From the NCBI GenBank assembly GCA_024235755.1, contig JACKLV010000002.1:203315-267314 (forward strand): a stretch of DNA of 64,000 bases, given 5' to 3'. Below, one piece after another: positions 46,685 to 56,821 of this stretch; positions within the stretch are counted from its first letter, which is position 1; each line of letters begins with the position of its first letter. Below the pieces are notes generated by a model, which was not told the origin of the DNA, did no database searches, and worked only from the letters and a program-made list of their open reading frames with translations. A program made the translations under genes and the position numbers. The DNA comes from Burkholderiales bacterium. Its GTDB lineage: Bacteria > Pseudomonadota > Gammaproteobacteria > Burkholderiales > Nitrosomonadaceae.

Positions 46685-48181
46685 GTGGAATTTGGAATCA
46701 AAGTAGCAACCCCAGATAAACAACGGAGCGCCTGCGTGGTGGTTGGCGTTTTTGAATCAAAAAAAATGACGGACGCTGCGAAGGAACTGGACCGTCTTTC
46801 AAAAGGCTATATCAAAGAGATCATAGGTCAGGGCGATCTGGAAGGAAGAGCCAACACCGCATTGTTGCTGCATAAAATTCCCAACCTTCAAAGCAAACGT
46901 GTATTACTGGTTGGTCTGGGCAAGGAAGAAAAGTTTGGAGGCAATGCATTTATTGCTGCCGTACAGACAGCATTTCGTACTTTGCAAAATACCGGTACCA
47001 CTGATTGTGCGCTTTATTTGTCAGAGACTCCGGTTCAAGAGCGAAGCCATGCCTGGAAAGTAATGCAAATTGCAAAACTGGCTGTTGAGAGCAACTATCA
47101 TTTTGATCAACTCAAAAGCAAACCGGAGACCAATAAAAAAGGATTACGTAAAATCACCATCTGCATTGGCGATCAAGCTGATCTTGCGGCTGGTGAAGAA
47201 GCGCTTAGTCAAGGAGCGGCTATCGCGCATGGTATGAGCTTGACCAAAGATCTGGGTAATCTGGCGCCAAATATCTGTACACCCACGTATCTTGCGGAAC
47301 AGGCCAAGGAGTTGGCCAAGACGTACAAACTCAAAGTGACCATTCTCGAAGAAAAAGATATGGAGAAACAGGGCATGGGCGCATTATTGGCTGTAGCCCG
47401 CGGTAGTCATCAACCGGCAAAACTGATTGCGCTGGAGTATCAAGGGAAAGGAAAAAAAGAAAAACCAATTGTGTTAGTAGGCAAAGGCGTCACTTTTGAT
47501 ACCGGTGGTATTTCATTAAAACCTGCGGCAGAAATGGATGAAATGAAATACGATATGAGTGGTGCGGCAAGCGTGCTCGGCACGCTTAAGGCAGTTGCCG
47601 AAATCAGTTTGCCAATTAATGTTGTCGGGATCATCCCGGCTACGGAAAATATGCCAGGAGGCAGTGCAACCAAGCCGGGGGATGTGGTGACGAGCATGTC
47701 CGGGCAGACAATTGAGGTATTGAATACCGATGCCGAAGGCCGATTGATTCTTTGTGATGCGTTAACCTATGCAGAGCGTTTTAATCCAAAGACTGTAATC
47801 GATATCGCCACCCTAACTGGCGCGTGTGTGATAGCGCTGGGTCATGTGGCGACAGGTCTGCTGAGCAATAATGAAGCATTATCACAGGCTCTGATCAAGG
47901 CGGGTGAGCAAGCTGCGGATCAGGTGTGGCAATTGCCGCTGTGGGATGATTATCAGGATTTGTTGAAAAGCAATTTTGCGGATATGGCCAATATCGGTGG
48001 ACGTGCGGCAGGTACTATTACCGCTGCATGTTTTTTATCGAGATTTACGCAGAAATACCACTGGGCGCATCTGGATATCGCGGGGACGGCTTGGAAGTCA
48101 GGCAAAGAAAAAGGTTCGACAGGCCGGCCGGTGCCGTTATTGACTGCCTATCTGATTGCCCAGGCGAATGCAAAAAACTAA
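46685..48181 (+). CDS. pepA: Leucyl aminopeptidase PepA
   Basis: The start is GTG at 46685, with AAGGAG at 46673-46678 six bases before it; an overlapping ATG at 46683 is out of frame. The 498-residue M17 peptidase has the metal-binding segments VGKGVTFDTGGISLKPA, MKYDMSGAASVLG and the signature NTDAEGRLIL. It removes N-terminal residues from peptides and in relatives also binds DNA. It is followed by holC, as in many proteobacteria. Confidence 0.96.
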   Translation: MEFGIKVATPDKQRSACVVVGVFESKKMTDAAKELDRLSKGYIKEIIGQGDLEGRANTALLLHKIPNLQSKRVLLVGLGKEEKFGGNAFIAAVQTAFRTLQNTGTTDCALYLSETPVQERSHAWKVMQIAKLAVESNYHFDQLKSKPETNKKGLRKITICIGDQADLAAGEEALSQGAAIAHGMSLTKDLGNLAPNICTPTYLAEQAKELAKTYKLKVTILEEKDMEKQGMGALLAVARGSHQPAKLIALEYQGKGKKEKPIVLVGKGVTFDTGGISLKPAAEMDEMKYDMSGAASVLGTLKAVAEISLPINVVGIIPATENMPGGSATKPGDVVTSMSGQTIEVLNTDAEGRLILCDALTYAERFNPKTVIDIATLTGACVIALGHVATGLLSNNEALSQALIKAGEQAADQVWQLPLWDDYQDLLKSNFADMANIGGRAAGTITAACFLSRFTQKYHWAHLDIAGTAWKSGKEKGSTGRPVPLLTAYLIAQANAKN

Positions 48182-48213
48182 TGTGTTTTGCGATCTGTGT
48201 AGCCGAATGAGGG

Positions 48214-48642
48214 ATGACTGAGATCTTTTTTTATTCAGGTGCGGCGGACAAATTGCTGGTTGCGTGCAGACTCTGTGCCAAGGCTTTAAGTCAGGATACG
48301 CGCATCATGGTTTATGCGTCGGATCAACAGATATTGGAAAAACTCGATAAGCTGCTCTGGACTTTTCAGCCAACGAGCTTTTTGCCTCACTGTTTCATGC
48401 ATGACGAAACAGCGCTGGTCAGTTCAACCCCCATCGTTCTCAGTGACAATGTCGCGCCGGAAACTGACTACGCGATATTGCTGAATCTGCATGAACAGTG
48501 TCCGCCTGATTTTGCGCGGTTCAAGCGTGTGATTGAAATAGCCGGTCAATTGCCAGAGGATAAAGCTTCCGCCCGTAAACGATATCGCCATTATCAGCAG
48601 GCGGGATTTATGTTGCATCACCATCAGCTACAACAGCATTAG
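48214..48642 (+). CDS. holC: DNA polymerase III chi subunit
   Basis: The 142-residue protein begins MTEIFFYSGAADKLLVACRLCAKAL and has the family segments DQQILEKLDKLLWTFQPTSFLPH and ARFKRVIEIA. Chi links the clamp loader to single-strand-binding protein. Location between pepA and valS is the conserved context and the main support together with the N-terminal pattern. Confidence 0.93.
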   Translation: MTEIFFYSGAADKLLVACRLCAKALSQDTRIMVYASDQQILEKLDKLLWTFQPTSFLPHCFMHDETALVSSTPIVLSDNVAPETDYAILLNLHEQCPPDFARFKRVIEIAGQLPEDKASARKRYRHYQQAGFMLHHHQLQQH

Positions 48643-48664
48643 TTAAATTTTAATGGGAGTGCTT

Positions 48665-49006
48665 ATGTCTGATACAGTCAAAACGGAAATAGACGCAGAA
48701 AATGACAAGGTCCTGGAGAAGTTTAATTTTTTGATCGACAAATATCATCACTATGATAGGGCGGTTGTGACGCCTGAGAATGTGAGCGATATTGATAAAG
48801 TTCCTGTTCTTACTGAATGTGTGAAACTGCGTTCCAAACATTTGCAAGCAGAATTTGATGAGTTGTCACCTTTGCGTTTGTTGTTGGATGCCGCGCTCGT
48901 CGATGCCAACATTGAGCTGGGTCCGGCTGACAGGCAGGCTTTGGTGCACGCGCTGGAGAATCGTATTATTGTCCAGGAAAAGGTTCTGCTGGAGCATCAG
49001 AATTAA
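48665..49006 (+). CDS. Small conserved-context hypothetical protein
   Basis: A 113-residue acidic, helical protein of no family I recognise. The ATG at 48665 is chosen because GGGAG (48655-48659) stands five bases before it; an upstream ATG at 48653 overlaps that site. It lies in the pepA-holC-valS block, 22 bases after holC and 173 before valS, so it is likely co-transcribed. The C-terminal half (about 60-113) is leucine- and glutamate-rich (RQALVHALENRIIVQEKV). No signal peptide or membrane segment is seen. Confidence 0.72.
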   Translation: MSDTVKTEIDAENDKVLEKFNFLIDKYHHYDRAVVTPENVSDIDKVPVLTECVKLRSKHLQAEFDELSPLRLLLDAALVDANIELGPADRQALVHALENRIIVQEKVLLEHQN

Positions 49007-49179
49007 ATTGCAGTTGGCAGCTTCGTTTGAAAGTCTATTCAGAAGGTCTGTTTTGAATGCTGTTGCGTATGATGGATAATCCAATACGTACAGTGCGCAA
49101 ATCATTCGCTGTTCCTTTATAATAAAAAGTTTTTATTTCATACCAAGATTAATTAACCCCTTTTCAGATTGCGAACTTC

Positions 49180-51936
49180 ATGGAGCTTGAAAAAAGTTTT
49201 GACCCCAAACTGATTGAAAATCAATGGTATTCAGTATGGGAGTCCGCCGGATATTTTAAACCGAGTGATATAGACAACGCTGCTGCCTACTGCATCATGC
49301 TGCCGCCGCCCAACGTAACCGGAACGTTGCACATGGGGCATGCATTTCAGCATACCTTGATGGATGCGCTAACCCGTTATCACCGGATGAAAGGCGATAA
49401 TACGTTGTGGCAGCCAGGCACTGATCATGCCGGAATCGCCACACAGATTGTTGTTGAACGGCAATTGGATCAGGAAAATATCGATCGCCGTGATCTCGGG
49501 CGTGAAGCATTTTTATCGCGCGTGTGGCAATGGAAAGAAGAATCGGGTTCGACGATAACCCGTCAGATGCGGCGATTAGGCGCATCGTGCGACTGGACAC
49601 GGGAGCGGTTTACCATGGATGCGGCGCTATCGCGCGCCGTCACTGAGGTGTTCGTTCGGCTTTATCGTGAAGGATTGATTTATCGTGGCAAGCGGCTGGT
49701 GAACTGGGACCCGGTTTTACAGACGGCTGTATCCGATCTTGAAGTAGTTTCGACAGAAGAAAACGGTTTTCTGTGGCATATTCGCTATCCGCTCGAACAA
49801 CCTGACGGCAGTATCTCAAACGGGGAAGCGGTGATTGTTGCGACCACCCGGCCGGAAACCATGCTGGGTGATGCTGCGGTTGCAGTGCATCCGGAAGATG
49901 CGCGTTACCAGCATTTAATCGGACGGCACGTGCGCCTGCCGTTGTGTGAACGCAGTATCCCGGTTATTGCTGACAGCTACGTTGATCCGGAATTTGGCAC
50001 CGGCTGCGTCAAAATAACGCCGGCGCATGATTTTAATGACTACCAGATGGGTCAACGGCATCAGCTGGTGCCGGTCAGCATTTTTACACTCGATGGCAAA
50101 ATCAGTGAGCTTGCGCCGACACAATATCAGGGTATGGATCGTTTCGAAGCAAGAAAAAAAATCGTATCCGATCTTGAAAGCCATGGCTACCTGGTTGAAA
50201 CAAGACCGCATAAGCTGATGGCGCCCCGCGGCGACCGCACCAATACCATTATCGAGCCTATGCTGACAGATCAATGGTATGTGTCCATGGAAGGAATGGC
50301 CAAACGCGGGCTGGAAGTGGTAGCGAATGGCGACGTTAAATTTACACCCGACAACTGGGCGCATGTCTACAATCAGTGGCTGGAAAATATCCAGGACTGG
50401 TGTATTTCCCGTCAACTCTGGTGGGGACATCGCATACCCGCCTGGTACGATGAGGATGGAAACATTACTGTTGCGCACAGTCTTAAAGAGGCGCAGCAGT
50501 TGTCGGGTAAAACGAACCTCAAACAGGATGATGATGTGCTGGATACCTGGTTTTCTTCGGCGCTGTGGCCTTTTTCAACACTGGGATGGCCCGAGGATAC
50601 AAGGGAATTGAACACGTTTTTACCTACTTCGGTATTGATTACCGGTTTTGACATCATTTTTTTCTGGGTGGCGCGCATGGTGATGATGTCGCTGCATTTC
50701 ACCGGCAAAGTTCCGTTCAGGGAAGTCTATATCACCGGATTGATCCGTGACGCAGAAGGCCAGAAAATGAGTAAATCCAAAGGAAATGTGTTGGATCCGC
50801 TGGATCTGATCGATGGAATCTCACTGGAAGACCTGATTGCCAAGCGTACAACCGGATTGATGAACCCAAAAACTGCACCGGCAATCGAGAAAAACACCCG
50901 CAAGTACTTTTCCAAAGGAATACCGGCTTTCGGTACTGACGCCCTGCGCTTTACTTTTGCCAGCCTGGCCTCGCATGGACGGGACATCAAGTTCGATCTG
51001 CAGCGCTGTGAGGGCTACCGTAATTTTTGTAACAAGCTGTGGAATGCAACCCGCTATGTACTGATGAATTGCGAGGGCAGGGATACCGGGCTGGATGCGC
51101 AGCAGGCTTATGCCTATTCGGATGCTGACAAGTGGATTATCGGCCGTCTGCAACAGGCTGAGAGCGCCATTGAGAAATATTTCACCAGTTATCGTTTCGA
51201 CTTGGCTGCAAGGGAAATCTATGAACTGGTGTGGGATGAGTATTGCGACTGGTACGTTGAGTTGGCAAAAGTGCGCTTAAACAGTCCCGACGAATCAGAG
51301 CAGCGTGCAACACGCAGAACGCTTGTTCGCGTACTTGAGGCAATGCTGCGTCTGGCGCACCCGATTATTCCGTTTATTACTGAGGAACTCTGGCAAAAAG
51401 TGGCGCCACTGGCTGGAAAAAGCGGTGCAAGTATCATGTGCCAGCCGTATCCGGTCGCTGAACTGGAAAAAATCGATCAGAAATCGATTGAGAAAATTCA
51501 ACTGCTCAAAGAAATGATCAACGCCTGCCGTACACTGCGCGGCGAAATGAATATATCGCCGGCACAAAAGGTGCCGCTGCAGGCGGCGGGCGATAGTCAG
51601 ACGCTGGCCGATAACCGGCCATATCTCATGGCACTGGCCAAGTTGTCCGACATTGAAATTCTGAATCAGCTACCCGATGCCGATGCGCCGGTTTCCATCG
51701 TGGGTGATTTCAAACTGATGCTAAAAATCGAGATCGATGTCGATGCCGAACGTGAGCGCCTGAATAAGGAGATAGCGCGGATAGCGGCTGAAAAATCCAA
51801 AGCTGAAGCGAAACTGTCTAATCCGAATTTTATCGAACGTGCGCCGGAGGCCGTAGTGGCGCAGGAAAAAGAACGGCTGGCGGGTTTTAGTACAAGACTT
51901 GACAGTTTAAACGAGCAGTTACAGAAACTGCAATAA
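49180..51936 (+). CDS. valS: Valyl-tRNA synthetase
   Basis: The 918-residue class I synthetase has the HIGH motif HMGH (51-54) in PPPNVTGTLHMGHA, the editing domain (VATTRPETMLGDAAVAV) and KMSKS at 529-533. The anticodon-binding region follows, and a C-terminal coiled-coil arm (ERERLNKEIARIAAEKSKAEAKL) ends the protein. It charges tRNA-Val. A spacer of about 25 residues lies between KMSKS and the next conserved block (residues 540-575), within the normal range. Confidence 0.97.
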   Translation: MELEKSFDPKLIENQWYSVWESAGYFKPSDIDNAAAYCIMLPPPNVTGTLHMGHAFQHTLMDALTRYHRMKGDNTLWQPGTDHAGIATQIVVERQLDQENIDRRDLGREAFLSRVWQWKEESGSTITRQMRRLGASCDWTRERFTMDAALSRAVTEVFVRLYREGLIYRGKRLVNWDPVLQTAVSDLEVVSTEENGFLWHIRYPLEQPDGSISNGEAVIVATTRPETMLGDAAVAVHPEDARYQHLIGRHVRLPLCERSIPVIADSYVDPEFGTGCVKITPAHDFNDYQMGQRHQLVPVSIFTLDGKISELAPTQYQGMDRFEARKKIVSDLESHGYLVETRPHKLMAPRGDRTNTIIEPMLTDQWYVSMEGMAKRGLEVVANGDVKFTPDNWAHVYNQWLENIQDWCISRQLWWGHRIPAWYDEDGNITVAHSLKEAQQLSGKTNLKQDDDVLDTWFSSALWPFSTLGWPEDTRELNTFLPTSVLITGFDIIFFWVARMVMMSLHFTGKVPFREVYITGLIRDAEGQKMSKSKGNVLDPLDLIDGISLEDLIAKRTTGLMNPKTAPAIEKNTRKYFSKGIPAFGTDALRFTFASLASHGRDIKFDLQRCEGYRNFCNKLWNATRYVLMNCEGRDTGLDAQQAYAYSDADKWIIGRLQQAESAIEKYFTSYRFDLAAREIYELVWDEYCDWYVELAKVRLNSPDESEQRATRRTLVRVLEAMLRLAHPIIPFITEELWQKVAPLAGKSGASIMCQPYPVAELEKIDQKSIEKIQLLKEMINACRTLRGEMNISPAQKVPLQAAGDSQTLADNRPYLMALAKLSDIEILNQLPDADAPVSIVGDFKLMLKIEIDVDAERERLNKEIARIAAEKSKAEAKLSNPNFIERAPEAVVAQEKERLAGFSTRLDSLNEQLQKLQ

Positions 51937-51945
51937 TCCTGTACT

Positions 51946-52009
51946 AATCCGCAGTACCGCAGTACCGTTGTAACAGCAGCGATATCGGCTGCTCCAACGG
52001 TTGCGGATT
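51946..52009. terminator. Nested hairpin between valS and the RTX gene
   Basis: Three nested arm pairs are visible: AATCCGCA (51946-51953) with TGCGGATT (52002-52009), ACCGTTG (51964-51970) with CAACGGT (51995-52001), and AGCAGC (51975-51980) with GCTGCT (51988-51993) around a seven-base loop. The location between two convergent genes suits a bidirectional transcription stop. No long T-run follows on either side, so it may work with Rho or as an RNA end-protecting fold. GCAGTACC is repeated twice within it. Confidence 0.5.
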
Positions 52010-52058
52010 TGGCACACAGAGTGTACGAAAGTTGTGTATAGCAGCTTATGTATCGCAG

Positions 52059-55000
52059 CTAAATCGTGTATTCGATCCCGGTATTCGATAATCCAACCAG
52101 ATCGATATTCACCGTGTTCAAATCAGTGTCAGCAGCCAACACACCCAGTTCTCCCGTTGTCATACCGTTGTTCAGCGCATTGATATAAGGTTGTGCCTGT
52201 TGTTCTGTCGGTGGTGACCCTACAACTTTGGTCCAGAGTCGGGTAACAATTTCCTGTGGTGTTTCAAGACCGGCTGCCTGGATTGCCAGTTCGGCCAGTT
52301 CTTCGTAGGTCATTCCATCATCGAGTAAGTTCAGGCCGATACCGACAATTCTGGGATTGTGCACATGCTCGGCGCCAAACACCGCACCAATCAATTTGGC
52401 TACCTGTCCTGCATTGCCATCCAAATCATACGCAATACCAACATCAGAGAACTGCAGACGTTCGATATTGATGAGCGTATCCTGACCATCATCATTGATT
52501 GTGTCTATCACTTCTATGCCGCCGGCATTTCGTGAAACGATATAGTTCGCCATTGGGTAGGAGAATATGGTCGTGTCGGCTCCGCCTTGTCCGTCAATCG
52601 TGTCGTTGCCTTGTTTTCCTTCAAAAATATTAACGCCATCATCGCCGTCGAAACGGTCGTCACTGGATGAGCCAATCAGTGTGGCTGCACCTGCAACAAA
52701 TTGTTCTATATTGCTGAATGTGCCGCTAACCGATTGTGTTTCTATAACAAAATCAATGGCCAGATCTGTGTCTGTATTGGTTTCGGTGTCAACCGAGTTG
52801 AGGGCAGCATTCAGCGCAAGATCGTCTGTTGAATTTGAGAAGGTTGCATCCGCTTCCAGTACATCCTGCGGCGTGAATTCTATGCCGTTCGCAGTGCGTG
52901 GCGCGGTACTGGAATCACTCTTCCAGACAGGTTTGTCAAATTCAAGCTCGGCTTCATAGGTGCCCGCAGACATGTCAATACGTATGGTTCCCTTTAAGGT
53001 GCCGAAATCAAGCGTATCATTACCATCACCGCCGTCAATCGACATATTGCCCAGACCTATGACGAACCGGTCGTCGCCCGCGCCGCCATTGGCTGTATCA
53101 TCACCGTCCAGTACCAGTACATCATTACCGCCACGGCCTTCCAGAAGATCATCGCCTGACCCGCCTGCCAGCATATTATCTGCACTGTCGCCACGCAAAG
53201 TATCGTTGCCGTCTCCACCAATAATATTCTCGATACTTGTAAGCGTGTCGTTTTCCTGGCCGCCGGAAAACAGTCTGAAAATTGCGCTGCCCGATGCGAG
53301 GTCAGCCTCCAGGTGACCAAAACTACTGTTTTCGATCTCACCCTGCTGCGTACCCGGCGCTGCAAATGCCCATGATGCGGTGTCGATACCGCTGCCGCCG
53401 TCTATGACATCGTTGCCTGCACCGCCGTGCAACAGGTCATCGTCATTGTCGCCAAACAGATTGTCGTTTCCGGCACCGCCATAGAGCGAGTCCTGTCCAC
53501 TGCGGCCGCGAATGGTATCGTTGCTGCCGCCACCGATGAAACGTTCGCCGATGTTGCTGCCTTGCAGTAAATTGGGATAATCGTTGGCGCCGATGAGTTC
53601 CTCAACATTGCTAACAGTACCGGAAAACCGTTCTCGATCGTCGAATGTATTGATGGTGCCGGCGAGCAGATCGACATCGAGACCCGCAAATATACTGCGC
53701 TGATTGGCTGACAAAGTATCCCGGCCTGTGCCGCCGTCGATGTGAACCTCGCCACTGCGTAGAATGATGATGTCGTCGCCATCATCGCCCATGACTTGTA
53801 TCGTCTGACTCAACCCCGCATCGATCTCAATCGTATCGTCACCCTCGCCACCGGATGCCAATCCACTGTTCTTGATCATAATTTGATCATCACCGGATTC
53901 GCCATACAATTCAAACGATGGATTGTTGTCTCCACCGCTATTACCCAGGACGAAGTCATTGCCGTCACCCGCATAAATGGTGATCAGGCCGCGTTCTCTG
54001 ATGTCGAAGTAATCATCCAGCTCGCCTCCGTAGTAAACGTCAAAATTCTCGACGTTGCCTGATGCGATAACGGAAGGGCCGCTTTCGTTCTGCAGGCTGC
54101 CGTCCGGCGTGGCCAGCTCGTTGCCTTCCAGTGCATTGAATGCGCGTAGCGAGGAGCCGATTGAGCCGTCAATGCGAACGAGCCAGCGGACATCGGGAAC
54201 TTCAGTCAGATACAGCGTATCGAATCCGCCGCCGCCGTCATATCTTGCACCGCCCGTGCCCACATAGATGGTATCGTCGCCTTCGCCACCACCGACAAAG
54301 CGTCCGGCCTGCTCGCCATATAGCGTGTCATTGCCCAATCCGCCGTCGATTTCGGTGTAACTGCCAGAGCCGCCGTAAAGCGTGTCGTCAAAATCGGAAC
54401 CTGCAAATTGTTCAATATTAACCGCAGTATCGGTTGCAACTACCGAACTGCCATCCGTGGATAAACGCTCGATCTGACCGGTTTCGGCAAATATCCGTAC
54501 CGGACCCGATGCTTCCAGCTGGTTGCTGGCTTTTGAACGGATGCCGTCACTTGTAATATATTCACGTTGCACTAAACTGTGAATATTGGAGGCGTATGTT
54601 AATAAATCAAAATTACCTTCGCCGCCGTCATAAAAGTTACTGACGCCCGGTATTGCCTGATCGCCAGCTACCAGGGTATCGTTGCCTTCAGCGCCGAATA
54701 ATGCATCACTGCCCGGGCCGCCAATCAGAATATCCTCGCTGCCTCCGCCGTCGAGATAATCGTTACCGGCACGGCCGTCCAGCAAATCCCTGTCGGCATT
54801 GGCAACCAGACGGTTGTCGAATGAATCGCCAAAAAGAAAGGCGTTGCGGAAGTCTTCGACCACGACATTTTCAACGGACTGCAAAGTCGAGGTGTTTCCA
54901 AAACCGGCAAAAATCGTACCGCGTTCGAGATCGGCGTCGATTGGCGGATTGCCGGATTCATTGTTAACCGGGAACCGCCAGGTGTCGCTGCCGGGGCCGC

Positions 55001-56567
55001 CAGAGAATAGGTCTTCGCCGCCGCTGAAAACAAGCAGATCATCGCCGGTGCCGCCATTCAAAAAATCGCCGCTTGCAGTGCTGCCGGCCAGCATATCGTT
55101 GCCGCCGAATGCGTTAATGGTGATGGCGGTCTGACCGCCAAACATAATATCCCGGTTTTCAGTGCCGTCCAGCACGTTTTGTCCGGTCAATGCCCTGAAT
55201 ACACTGTTGAGTAAGATGTCGGGCGTCAGGGCGATATCGGCGAAAACATACAATTCGATGTTTTGTGTTTCATCCGTACCGTCGATAAGATTCGGATTTA
55301 CAGGATACAGATGATTGAAGGTTATTGACCCGCCATCTTCGGATTGCGAGTAGTTGTATTCCAGGAAGCTGCCCCGGAATACGGCGATATCGGTGCCTGT
55401 GCCGCCATCCAGAAAATCGTTGCCTGCAGCGCCGACCAGAATATCGGTGCCTGCTTCGCCGATAAGGGTATCGTCGCCGTCGCCGCCGTATAGCAGGTTA
55501 TGGTTGCCTGTACCTGTCAGCGGGTCGTTTAATGGCGTACCGATGCCAATTGGCCCGGTCTGTGTATCGCCGACGGGGTCAACAACCTTCTGGTTAAGTT
55601 CGTCCAGCCAGGACGATACCCCGAGATAATCCTCCAGTTGACCCAGAGGATCGATTTCTAGAAATGCGGTGTCAAAATCTTCCAGGATGTTGTCAAAAAT
55701 GCCTGGATTGGGCAGCAGTTTGTTTATTTTGTCGGAAACCGAATTGATGACGCGGTTGATACCGAGTGTTTCCATAATGTAATCAATGATCGGTCCGACG
55801 GTTACATTGAAAACAAACCCGACTGCATCCAGTATGCCTTCAACCGGCTTGAGCACTTTCGAGACGGCATTCAACGGCCCGCGCAGAAAACTCAGCGACG
55901 AGGAAATGCCGTCAAATGCGATTCGCACACTGAGTACCGGCAGAAATGTTGCGCTGGGTACTGCATTGTCCAGAATCTGCGTTTTTTCCTTGACTTCCGC
56001 AAACAGTGTATTAATGGCGCCTATGACGTCATTCGGGGGCGTTACCAGAGTGTCGGCCCCTGCTGCGGCAGGTGCTGCGGGGTCGCCATTAGGGTCAAAT
56101 TCATCGATTTTGTCCAGCGCATTGATCAACTGGTCGACAGCAGTGATGTTCTTGAGCAGCACGCTTTGCGTACCGGCAAGCTTCAGATCATAATTTTGCA
56201 GTTTTTCCTGGGCCGCATCGAGTTTTTCTTCCAGCTTGCTGTCGTCGATTTTCTTCGCCAGCTGTTTGGCCTTGTCCCTGACTTTATTGGTGACGTTTTG
56301 AACGCTGTCGAGCACTTTGTTGGCGACTTTTGCCAGAAATTTCAAAGGGCCGGCTTTGTCCATCAGCTTCAAATTGAGCTTGAGTTTGGAAATGGTGTCG
56401 CTGAATTCGTCAGCCTTGCGTTCGACAGCGTCAACGGCGTCTATAGCCATTTCAACTCTGTCAATTTTCTCGTCAACATCTTCAATCAGTCCGCGGATAT
56501 CGCGAACATTACTGTTAGCCTGTGTAAGGTTGCTGCCGTATGAGCGTAGCTCTGGTCCTGCAGACAT
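52059..56567 (-). CDS. Large RTX repeat protein with DUF4214-like C terminus
   Basis: A 1502-residue acidic protein. The N terminus (1-340) is helical and coiled-coil rich (VRDKAKQLAKKIDDSKLEEKL) with no signal peptide. From about 357 to 1330 it has many blocks of the calcium-binding GGxGxDxxx nonapeptide (GGDGDDTLIG at 361; GGAGNDNLFG at 1030; GGSGDDLLEG at 1135). The last 120 residues resemble DUF4214, often found at the ends of secreted RTX proteins (GMTYEELAELAIQAAGL, then ALNNGMTTGELG). Type I secretion by a C-terminal signal and calcium-driven folding outside are expected. No type I secretion genes are in the window. No toxin or enzyme domain is visible, so an adhesin or surface-layer role is more likely than a pore. 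The start has a good GGAGAG site. Confidence 0.92.
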   Translation of the reverse strand: MSAGPELRSYGSNLTQANSNVRDIRGLIEDVDEKIDRVEMAIDAVDAVERKADEFSDTISKLKLNLKLMDKAGPLKFLAKVANKVLDSVQNVTNKVRDKAKQLAKKIDDSKLEEKLDAAQEKLQNYDLKLAGTQSVLLKNITAVDQLINALDKIDEFDPNGDPAAPAAAGADTLVTPPNDVIGAINTLFAEVKEKTQILDNAVPSATFLPVLSVRIAFDGISSSLSFLRGPLNAVSKVLKPVEGILDAVGFVFNVTVGPIIDYIMETLGINRVINSVSDKINKLLPNPGIFDNILEDFDTAFLEIDPLGQLEDYLGVSSWLDELNQKVVDPVGDTQTGPIGIGTPLNDPLTGTGNHNLLYGGDGDDTLIGEAGTDILVGAAGNDFLDGGTGTDIAVFRGSFLEYNYSQSEDGGSITFNHLYPVNPNLIDGTDETQNIELYVFADIALTPDILLNSVFRALTGQNVLDGTENRDIMFGGQTAITINAFGGNDMLAGSTASGDFLNGGTGDDLLVFSGGEDLFSGGPGSDTWRFPVNNESGNPPIDADLERGTIFAGFGNTSTLQSVENVVVEDFRNAFLFGDSFDNRLVANADRDLLDGRAGNDYLDGGGSEDILIGGPGSDALFGAEGNDTLVAGDQAIPGVSNFYDGGEGNFDLLTYASNIHSLVQREYITSDGIRSKASNQLEASGPVRIFAETGQIERLSTDGSSVVATDTAVNIEQFAGSDFDDTLYGGSGSYTEIDGGLGNDTLYGEQAGRFVGGGEGDDTIYVGTGGARYDGGGGFDTLYLTEVPDVRWLVRIDGSIGSSLRAFNALEGNELATPDGSLQNESGPSVIASGNVENFDVYYGGELDDYFDIRERGLITIYAGDGNDFVLGNSGGDNNPSFELYGESGDDQIMIKNSGLASGGEGDDTIEIDAGLSQTIQVMGDDGDDIIILRSGEVHIDGGTGRDTLSANQRSIFAGLDVDLLAGTINTFDDRERFSGTVSNVEELIGANDYPNLLQGSNIGERFIGGGSNDTIRGRSGQDSLYGGAGNDNLFGDNDDDLLHGGAGNDVIDGGSGIDTASWAFAAPGTQQGEIENSSFGHLEADLASGSAIFRLFSGGQENDTLTSIENIIGGDGNDTLRGDSADNMLAGGSGDDLLEGRGGNDVLVLDGDDTANGGAGDDRFVIGLGNMSIDGGDGNDTLDFGTLKGTIRIDMSAGTYEAELEFDKPVWKSDSSTAPRTANGIEFTPQDVLEADATFSNSTDDLALNAALNSVDTETNTDTDLAIDFVIETQSVSGTFSNIEQFVAGAATLIGSSSDDRFDGDDGVNIFEGKQGNDTIDGQGGADTTIFSYPMANYIVSRNAGGIEVIDTINDDGQDTLINIERLQFSDVGIAYDLDGNAGQVAKLIGAVFGAEHVHNPRIVGIGLNLLDDGMTYEELAELAIQAAGLETPQEIVTRLWTKVVGSPPTEQQAQPYINALNNGMTTGELGVLAADTDLNTVNIDLVGLSNTGIEYTI

Positions 56568-56757
56568 GTATTCTCTCCGTTCGGTGATTACCTGCTCAGT
56601 GCATGTAATCAGTTATTATTTTCGTTGTGAATGAATATGGTGGCGTGCTGTTTTTTGATTTTTATAATTTTTATCCATGCACAATGGCTATGCTGAAACG
56701 ATGAAGCCACATCGCCAGCTATTTCGTATCCGTATGTGTAAAAAACAAGCAAGTTAT

Positions 56758-56778
56758 ATGCCATGATTATAATGGCAT
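56758..56778. repeat. Short inverted repeat upstream of the RTX gene
   Basis: ATGCCAT (56758-56764) and ATGGCAT (56772-56778) are perfect seven-base arms around seven A+T-rich bases. It could be an operator; it has no terminator-like tail. Confidence 0.45.
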
Positions 56779-56821
56779 GAATTATAAATTGTTTTATATG
56801 GGGGGTGTGAATTGAATGGGT

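Noticed and set aside
52567..56193. Many plus-strand frames opposite the RTX gene
   Set aside because: They arise because GGxGxD codons read backwards lack stops; they are rich in Pro, Ser and Arg and match no family.
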